From NCBI GenBank assembly GCA_022495005.1, contig JAGYXB010001569.1, positions 186,001 to 250,000 of the forward strand: DNA of 64,000 nt. The letters are read 5' to 3'. Below, in pieces: positions 57,652 to 64,000 of the stretch (its first letter is position 1; each line of letters begins with the position of its first letter). A model generated the notes under the pieces. That model ran no database searches. It saw nothing but the letters and a program-made list of their open reading frames with translations, and was not told the DNA's origin. Source of the DNA: Rhyacophila brunnea. Lineage: Eukaryota > Arthropoda > Insecta > Trichoptera > Rhyacophilidae. A program made the translations under genes and the position numbers.

Positions 57652-57728
57652 AAACTCGAAGGGATTTGAACCCGTATAACCATTGGTGTCGGGCCAATCT
57701 GTGCATTAATCAATTATGCTACGAGCCT
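57652..57728 (-). pseudogene. tRNA-like sequence, left palindrome arm
   Basis: 77 nt on the minus strand. The acceptor AGGCTCG/CGAGTTT pairs with two G-U pairs, the D-stem is GCAT/ATGC, and the stem ATTGG/CCAAT encloses loop CCCGACA. The T-arm is ACGGG-TTCAAAT-CCCTT with one mismatch. The anticodon (about CGA) has C in place of the usual T33, and four bases rather than one precede the stem. So it is tRNA-derived but unlikely to be a working tRNA gene. No CCA or T-run terminator was judged decisive. Confidence 0.6.
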
Positions 57729-57883
57729 CCTATATAATTACGACAATTTAAACTAGCAGGTCATACATGAAATGCTTATCAAATTGCGTAATTATTGATG
57801 TTATTATCAATAGTCAATAATAACGCAATTTGATAAGCATTTCATGTATAACCTACTAGTTTAAATTGTCGTAATTATATAGG

Positions 57884-57960
57884 AGGCTCGTAGCAAAATT
57901 GGTTAATGCACAGATTGGCGCGACACCAATGGTTATACAGGTTCAAATCCCGTTGAGTTT
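57884..57960 (+). pseudogene. tRNA-like sequence, right palindrome arm
   Basis: The inverse copy of the left-arm tRNA-like sequence, with loop CGCGACA. Its T-arm is ACAGG-TTCAAAT-CCCGT. Each arm has a different T-stem mismatch and the other arm shows the pairing base, so the ancestor probably had a perfect ACGGG/CCCGT stem. Confidence 0.6.
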
Positions 57961-58469
57961 CGTATTTTTTCCAAATATGATTTTTTCTAGTGGGTATATA
58001 TCTGAGGTGTTTTCAAGTTATGTATGTTCAATATATGGAACGTTACATTCTCAAAATCTTCTTATTCATGGAATAAAATAAATAGTTTCTTTCTAATAAA
58101 ATATTGAAATGTATTCTTCGCATTTATTAATACATACTTCACCGATTTTATGGAAGAATTTGACTTCTGGCTACTCATGTACAGATGGTATTTCTAACAT
58201 TTACTGAATTTACATTATAATAACATTGCTCTTCAAGTATGGAGCGCACTGTTATTTTGGGTTACGAATCACTAGCTCTGCCTTTAAGGCAGTCTTCGCC
58301 ACCGGTATGTGCTTGAAAATATTATTGAGACATAATCGATCAAAGCCCTGGATAAAGAACATAGAGAACCAACTGCAGGGCAGATTCTAGCGATTTGGCA
58401 TCACGTTGAGATGGTATCTAAGAAAAGTGATTTCAATTTACTACCATCGAAAGTATAATGTGTATTCAC

Positions 58470-58590
58470 CTGCATGAGGAAGTCGTGTTTGATTCCCGTG
58501 TGCTGGTGCAATTGCTGGAGTGTCCACGACACATTATCGTTGTACTGCAGCAGGACGGCCATCTGGAAAGTGCTCGCTTGAAGAGTGTAC
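58470..58590 (-). CDS. Cul1: Cul1 exon: cullin homology domain
   Basis: Between GTCGGCAG and GTGAAT on the minus strand. One base completes R, then [20 protein letters not shown] and [20 protein letters not shown]. The [11 protein letters not shown] block is diagnostic of Cul1. Phase 0 at the end. 121 bp. Confidence 0.96.
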
Positions 58591-58943
58591 CTGCCGACAC
58601 AATCATACAATGCATTAATCAGACAGCACAAAACAAAAAAACTTATAAATACAAATCCTTATAATTCGAATTTCACTGTAATTCGAAATTACCTATAATT
58701 CGAATTTAGTTGTAATTAAAAATAATCTATAATTCGAATATGATTGTAATTGAAGGGTTGAAAGTCTATAGGGTCAAAGTGCCAAAAATGTGAAACTGAG
58801 ATATAACAATAAAAGAATAAAACAATACATATATGAAAACTTACATTTTTATTTTTACAAAGTTACAGAAGAACATCAGTATAATATGATAAGTTTACAT
58901 AATTCTAAAGATAAAATAATCAAAAGAAGAATAAAATATTTAA

Positions 58944-59650
58944 CCCTTCACTGCATGATTTTTTTTTTGAAAAATTTTATTTTTTCTTAGTGTCAAAATG
59001 CCTTGTGAATGATGGAAAAATAATTTTTTTTTTTTCGAAAATTACATTAAATTTTGTATGTTACTGCGTGGTGCCGCAGATTTATGACATTAGGAAATCT
59101 TACATTTCAGTATGTCAAAATATAAAACCAAATGATAACAATCATAAAAAAACTAATGTACACAACTTATTTGATCTGGCAAGTACACATATTGTTTTTC
59201 AATTTGTGTGTGTCAGAGTATGGACCTAATAGGTTGAGCAAGTGGCTGACATCCATTTCTCATAAAAAAACAAAATCTGTCAATACAAACTTCCACTCTG
59301 TGGAGGCCCATATGATCCTATCAGGATCGGACATGGTCGAAAAAAAAAAAGAAAGATATTTTTATTTAACCAATTTCAATCTTCTGTACATTTTTTTTTA
59401 TTTATTTACAAATGCGGATTTTCGCGTACATACGAATTCGTCAACTGTTAAAGCAGAAATGCATAGACTATAATGCAGAAATGCTTTATTTCTTGAAATG
59501 TCCAAACAAAATCGGTAAAGTAGGATGTTTATGATAAAACAGTTTACTAGGCCTCGAAAAAGGATATTATTTGATAATTTACACAGATGGCATTGGCTAT
59601 ATCGAAATAGTTTGAAATGTCGCAAATTTGCGACACTATGCAGTAAAGGG
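58944..59650. mobile_element. piggyBac-type MITE with TTAA duplication
   Basis: Left CCCTTCACTGCATG and right inverted CCCTTTACTGCATAG; TTAA directly on both sides (58940-58943, 59651-59654). CCC starts and TTAA targets are the piggyBac signature. It encodes no transposase. Its ends differ from those of the 2.7 kb element at 61216, so that element is not its partner. A SINE is inserted in it. Confidence 0.75.
59174..59350 (+). mobile_element. tRNA-derived SINE, family A, 5' truncated
   Basis: Starts at TCTGGCAAGTACACATATTG, just after where the B-box would be, and continues with GGTTGAGCAAGTGGCTGAC, the tail TCAGGATCGGACATGG and an A-run. The tRNA-like head is missing, as in incomplete reverse transcription. 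Confidence 0.78.
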
Positions 59651-59969
59651 TTAAACATGGACAATACGGAAACATTCTATGTAGAGGGGTATGTAGGGGC
59701 ACATAGGCTCCGCCCATATTTCAATGTATTTGTGTGACAAAAATGGTAGAGTTAGGAACTTAGACCCTTCAGAATAACATTTTAGGCTTGGCATACAGAT
59801 TGTATTGAAGTAAAAAACTATCCTATAGACTTTCAACCCTTCAATTCAAATTTATTATACAAACAATTTTGAATAAATCTTTGGTAGATGTGTCGGTCTT
59901 TTGACGACACACAGTATCACCAAGATGTTCTTCATTTAGTCCGGTCGTCATTCTTGCAGAAATTCTGCA

Positions 59970-60205
59970 AAATTTCTTCTTATTGTGCCATCCCCTAGCG
60001 GAGGTTGGCCACCATCAAGGCTATCTTGGATTTGTCGTGTGCTACCCGGAACAGTTCAGTGGAGCTGCAATCGTGCCAATCACAGAGGTTCTTCAGCCAT
60101 GAAGTGCGGCGTCGTCCTCTGCTACGCTTACCATTGATCTTTCCTTGAATGACACGTCGGGGAATGCAAGTTGCTGAATTGATATGTTCAAAATTGGCAG
60201 ATATA
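59970..60205 (-). pseudogene. LINE C-terminal fragment, 5' truncated (RTE-like)
   Basis: On the minus strand: VIQGKINGKRSRGRRRTSWL, KNLCDWHDCSSTELFRVAHD and KSKIALMVANLR. This is the GKR-RGR-R-W...A-D end common to endonuclease/RT LINEs. It is followed by GATGGCACAATAAGAAG, resembling an RTE-type tail. No RT core is left. It lies in a Cul1 intron in the sense direction. Confidence 0.7.
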
Positions 60206-60305
60206 CGCGGCAAGGGAAAAAGAAAGAAATCCTTTATTATACACTGGAACGAGGCCAAGTGACCAAGATTTTAAAAAATGTGGGCTAACAATATCTGTCA
60301 GTTAC

Positions 60306-60424
60306 CTATTTTTGAAGCAGTTGGTGACCAGCTCCCCTTTGCTCATATTGTAAAGCCAGTTAAGTTTTCTTCCCGAGTGCTGCGCTGAGTAGAAAGAAGT
60401 GAAACGGTGGACGGACCTTTCCAA
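60306..60424 (-). CDS. Cul1: Cul1 exon: cullin homology domain (first visible)
   Basis: Between CATTTCAG and GTAACT on the minus strand: [39 protein letters not shown] and two bases of R. HSGRKL-WLY and [12 protein letters not shown] are Cul1 signatures in the region that holds RBX1. It begins in phase 0. More than 500 upstream residues should exist but no further exon was found up to 64000. The coding sum of the five exons is 642 bp with consistent phases. Confidence 0.96.
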
Positions 60425-61215
60425 CTGAAATGTAATATTTTTCTTGTTATACACCTTTTGCACAGATGCTGCGAGTCAAATTAAATAATTACAAGATAAA
60501 AAGAACTTTTTATATACAACATTTTTAAATTTTCTGTTGAATCATATAAACTTTACATGACTAGCTTAAGGGTATACCTCAGTTGAGGCATGGTCTAAAA
60601 AGATCGTGGCTAGGCGATGCGCGGATCACAGGTGCAAATGACGCATGCGAAATATAATTTGTCATATAAATCTAATATGCGTCCATTTAATGTTCTGTTT
60701 ATTGTTCTATAGTAACAATAATAATATATTCATTGACATGTTTTCTTTTTAAAGTAAATGGGTAACGTTTTTAGTCATCTTTACACGATTTAAGAATTAA
60801 TACCCCCGTCGCCATCACGAAACAACTTGACGTGCTCCCAGCTCGACGTTCTCTCTCCGAATGCCAGCGAGTCCAAAATTTCGTCGCGCCTATAGTTGAA
60901 AATTATTTACCGTTTCACTGAAGTATCGCCTTAAACGATCAAAAAAATTTGTACTTCATAGAAATAATACTGAAATGTCATTTTGACATGTCATATTGAT
61001 TTCCATAGTAACGCACGTATATATTAATAATTTAGTTGCTAGGACCCCAGACCCCTAGCAACCAATAATTGTGTCGAAATAACTTTTCATACAAAACAGG
61101 ATTAACTGAAAATGAATTCAATTCTACTTAGAGATGGTAAAGATGGCTAAAAGTATTCTGTGTTCTGATATATTCTAAAAGTTTCAAATGTCTAGCTAGT
61201 TGGGAAGTTAGTTAA
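60425..61215. other. Presumed Cul1 intron, no recognised element
   Basis: No further cullin exon seen; AT-rich with some GC-richer patches near 60800-60890. Confidence 0.45.
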
Positions 61216-63909
61216 CCTGGCACTCGCGGCCTATTGTAGTATGACGAATTCACTCTCCGCGTTGACGGTTTTTGTTTAATTTAACTTCTGTGTTTCATAA
61301 TAAAAATGGCAATAAAAAATGAGTTTTATGGCTCTTTAGGCGCCTAGACATGTTCAGATTATTTTACAACATTAAAAAACCGTAATAAATCAGTCATAAT
61401 GTCAAAAATATCCGAAGAAATTAATTCTATACAAAGACTCACCATTTATAAGATTTCCGCCATTTTGTTTTATGTATATGGAGCACTGCAAGGCTTGCAT
61501 TTTGTTATTCGTCACGCTCGTGCTTGACGCGAGTATAGAAACACTTCACAAATGGTAATAAAATCACACATAATGTTTTTTCCCTGAGTAGGGTCGTAAA
61601 AATAGCACAATAATTTTAGACTAAACAAACTTTTAGGCAGACACTTAAACAGCTATTAAATATTATTACTGAGTTACATATTTATTTTTACTTTACACAT
61701 TTAAAATTGTTTTGAAGAGTGGTAGATTTCATAACACGGACTGAGACATAAAGCCACATTGCAAATACAACACATATATCTAGATAGAGATGTTTTTTTT
61801 TTATTAATTTTTGAATTTCCGCACACATGACAGCGTCTTCTGGGCTTTTTATTATTTGCCGTGGGCGGAATGTGTTGCGGCAAATGATCTGTTAAAGTTC
61901 TAGGCAACAACCTCAATGGATTTTCACTAGTCGATGGTCTGGGTTGTGGAGTTTTCGTGATTTTCACAGCGTACTTAGCAACTAATTGTTTTATCACGAC
62001 TAACTGAAATTCTCCTAAAGTTTTTTTACTACCAGTAACAGATTTATACATATAGAACGCATTTAATAAATAGAGGTCAATCATGTGAAATGCTACTTTT
62101 TTGTACCATTTCACAGATTTCCTCATGCACGACAAGCTGCTGAGCATCATGTCGGCCTTGTCGACAGTCCCCATATTTTTATTATACTCTAAGATGCACT
62201 TTGGCTTCATAATGGGTTCTCCGGTTCTAAAATTAGTTTTACCGGTTGGACCGAAGGAGTCATCGTGCATGGTTGTAAGCATGTGGACATCTCTTCTGTC
62301 ACACCATTTGAGAGCCAACAATGGGCTGTTTGACTTTACCTCTGTCTCCCCCTTTTTCAGCTTTTTGAAGCATGGCATTTCTTTGCGATTCTTACGTACA
62401 GTCCCACAAGCATTGGTTTTATTTTCATGGAGGTGTTTGAATAACTGTGGACCGGTGTACCAGTTATCGCACCACAACGAATGCCCTTTGCCCAGATACT
62501 CAGTCAGCAGCGTTGTCACAACAGCTCCGGATATTCCAAAGTTTTGGCTATCCACTATGTCTGTCCCGTCACCACAATAAATAATAAAATCTAAAATATA
62601 ACCCGTCATAACGTCACACAGCACGAACATTTTGATACCGAAACGATGACGCTTCGATGGAATGAATTGTTTAAAAATAAGTCTCCCTTTAAAAACAATA
62701 ATGCTCTCATCGATACAGAGATTTTGATGCGGAATCATCGTGTCTTTGAAAATTTTGCGTGTATGCTCTAAAAGTAACCTAATTTTATTTAGTCTATCTG
62801 AGGTAACACTTGTTGGATCGGAAAAATGGAGCATTTGGAGCAATAACTCATATCGGTCTCTAGGCATTGTCTGACCGAAAATGGGTGCACTTAAAAAACA
62901 ATCCGTACTCCAGTGTTCTTCTAGTGACAAATGTTTGTTTCGTGTCATGAGCATTGACACCGCAAAAAATGCATATAATTCTGATACAGTTGTATCGATC
63001 CAATTATGAGAACGTGATTTTGGTCCAAGTTCTTGAGTGTTATACTGGTAGTGGAAAAAAATGTTTGTTTGTTGGACTACCTTCAACATTATATCACGGT
63101 TTAAAAATGTTCAAAAAAAAGACACTCAGGCGAAGTCTCAGTCAAATCGCTGTTTGCTATGCCGGATTGAAAATCATCAAACTCATACACGATCGGGACA
63201 TGGGGTCCGGATGTCCATGTTCTCAAGTGTTCAATTGGCTCTTCTGATATATCTACATCACTGAGGTCAGATGGTTCCAATTCTTCTTCAGACATTTCGT
63301 AATCGGAGTCCAATTCCTCACTTAAACCAGCCATATTGAAGTTTGAAAAAGTTCTCAACCAAACACTCACACGATAACAAAGGTAAAATAGTCCAAAAAA
63401 TATAGTCAAAACACTTTATAACAGTTTAATACACATGAATGGTATAGTTAAAAACACATAAACAATAACACAGACAAAATATTATAATAAAATTCACACA
63501 ATACAATAGATCGCGTAAAATACGTAATATTTTGTACGGAAAAACGACAAGAGCGATTCCTTGCACAGTCCTCTCACAACAGTGATATTACGCATACTGC
63601 GCAAACGCAGTAAAGTGGCACGATGTTTCAAACCAAAATTAAATGAGCGTAGATTGACGGCCTGTCGAAGGCATGTCAAACATCTTAGTTTTAGTATCGT
63701 AACACAATTTATTTGACAATGTTACATATATGTCACCGTTGGTAATGAAATAAGGCAAATTATGGTAGAGATTTCAAAATCATGCGTCATGTATATTCTA
63801 CATAATCGACCGGCGAATTTTTGCGTACAACATTGGCGACAGAAGCGCTGTAGCCCCGTAGTTTTGCGAAATTTCGCGTACTACTCTCGTGACAGAAGCG
63901 GGCGCCGGG
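61216..63909 (-). mobile_element. piggyBac-like element with TTAA duplication
   Basis: TTAA stands at 61212-61215 and 63910-63913. The ends are CCTGGCACTCGC (left) and, inverted, CCCGGCGCCCGC (right), differing by three transitions. The 2694-bp interior encodes a piggyBac-type transposase on the minus strand. It is probably in a 5' intron of Cul1, on the same strand. The matching ends and duplicated TTAA show a cut-and-paste insertion. Confidence 0.88.
61701..63334 (-). pseudogene. piggyBac-type transposase, one frameshift
   Basis: The start at 63334 gives MAGLSEELDSDYEMSEEELE, an acidic N-terminus usual for the family. After about 77 codons the frame is lost at an 8-A run (63113-63120 on the plus strand). 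It then resumes with an open 462-residue frame from 63089. That frame has D159 (MFVLCDV), D208 (WCDNWYTGP) and D310/D313 (GTVDKADMM), the three catalytic regions of the DDE_Tnp_1_7 fold. It ends in a Cys-rich zinc finger (CHVCGNSK..CCICNVALC..C..H). Apart from the shift it is complete, so it is recently inactivated, or the run is a sequencing error. Confidence 0.9.
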
Positions 63910-63913
63910 TTAA

Positions 63914-64000
63914 AAATCAATTTCAAGATTTGTACTGGACAAATAAGAATACGAGCTAAGAAAAACGTTGTAATAATAAAATATTCTTTCCTCGCAATAA
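63914..64000. other. No recognised feature
   Basis: Short flank to the window edge. Confidence 0.4.

Larger units (their letters stand above)
57586..58027. mobile_element. 442-bp near-perfect palindrome with a tRNA-like sequence in each arm
   Basis: The left arm begins ACATACGTAACTTGAAAACA and the right arm ends with its inverse (TGTTTTCAAGTTATGTATGT). The mirror continues through TATATCTGAGGTG, AAATATGATTTTTTCTAGTG, the tRNA-like part, TAGTTTAAATTGTCGTAATT and AAATTGCG to a short centre near 57805. Few mismatches separate the arms. It lies in a Cul1 intron. No ORF. It looks like a fold-back element or a head-to-head pair of tRNA-derived SINEs. Confidence 0.8.
58748..59845. mobile_element. 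Outer TIR element in a Cul1 intron
   Basis: AATTGAAGGGTTGAAAGTCT then ATAGG at 58748 is inverted at the right end (CCTATAGACTTTCAACCCTTCAATT ending 59845). No flanking duplication was resolved because the ends themselves are AATT-palindromic. It contains the TTAA-flanked MITE at 58944. Confidence 0.55.

Noticed and set aside
57652..57960. A pair of functional tRNA genes
   Set aside because: T-stem mismatches, unusual spacing before the anticodon stem and C at position 33; more likely tRNA-derived repeats.
62101..62580. 159-codon plus-strand frame
   Set aside because: Antisense shadow of the piggyBac transposase.
1..64000. CRISPR arrays, operons or phage-type systems
   Set aside because: The sequence is eukaryotic; the only regular repeats are the tandem array at 39880, the minisatellite at 37985 and codon repeats.

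Overview
The window reads as nuclear DNA of an insect. It is AT-rich, has spliced genes with GT/AG introns, and is dense in transposable elements. The many GTAGGTA-type runs and the mobile-element mix lean towards Lepidoptera, but this is an inference that a similarity search would have to confirm.

Two host genes are visible, converging tail to tail. (1) Lasp (LIM and SH3 protein) lies on the + strand. Seven exons from 13793 to 29263 splice in frame to 563 residues: the second half of the LIM domain, two nebulin-like repeats, a long Q/N-rich linker and a C-terminal SH3 domain. The first LIM half was not found and probably lies upstream. (2) Cul1 (cullin-1) lies on the - strand. Five exons from 60424 down to 55281 give the last 213 residues, including the neddylation-site winged helix and the C-terminus. 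Its 5' exons are not in view. About 26 kb separates the two 3' ends.

Nearly everything else recognisable is mobile DNA, often nested. From left to right: hAT-type MITEs (409-959, 3992-4585); a LINE C-terminal fragment (6131-6523); a long inverted repeat (7090-8880); a TAGGG-type MITE carrying an internally inverted SINE (9399-10026); and, in the Lasp introns, LINE fragments, tRNA-derived SINEs and a four-level nest of elements (16699-19331). Between the genes are more MITEs, a TIR element holding a tRNA-like sequence and a small basic ORF (34072-34846), and a satellite-like tandem array pierced by a MITE and a SINE (39880-41720). Next come an RTE-type LINE (about 43435-48957) split by a 2.2 kb LTR-like insertion with its own core promoter, and a mariner element with intact ends (53181-54481). 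In and near Cul1 are a 442-bp palindrome with a tRNA-like sequence in each arm (57586-58027), a TTAA-flanked MITE, and a 2.7 kb piggyBac-like element with a nearly intact transposase (61216-63909).

I found no CRISPR, operon or other prokaryotic-type system. The most unusual features are the four-deep nest, the tRNA-bearing palindrome and the insertion that splits the RTE element. Boundaries rest on reading terminal repeats and target duplications by eye; no alignment was run.
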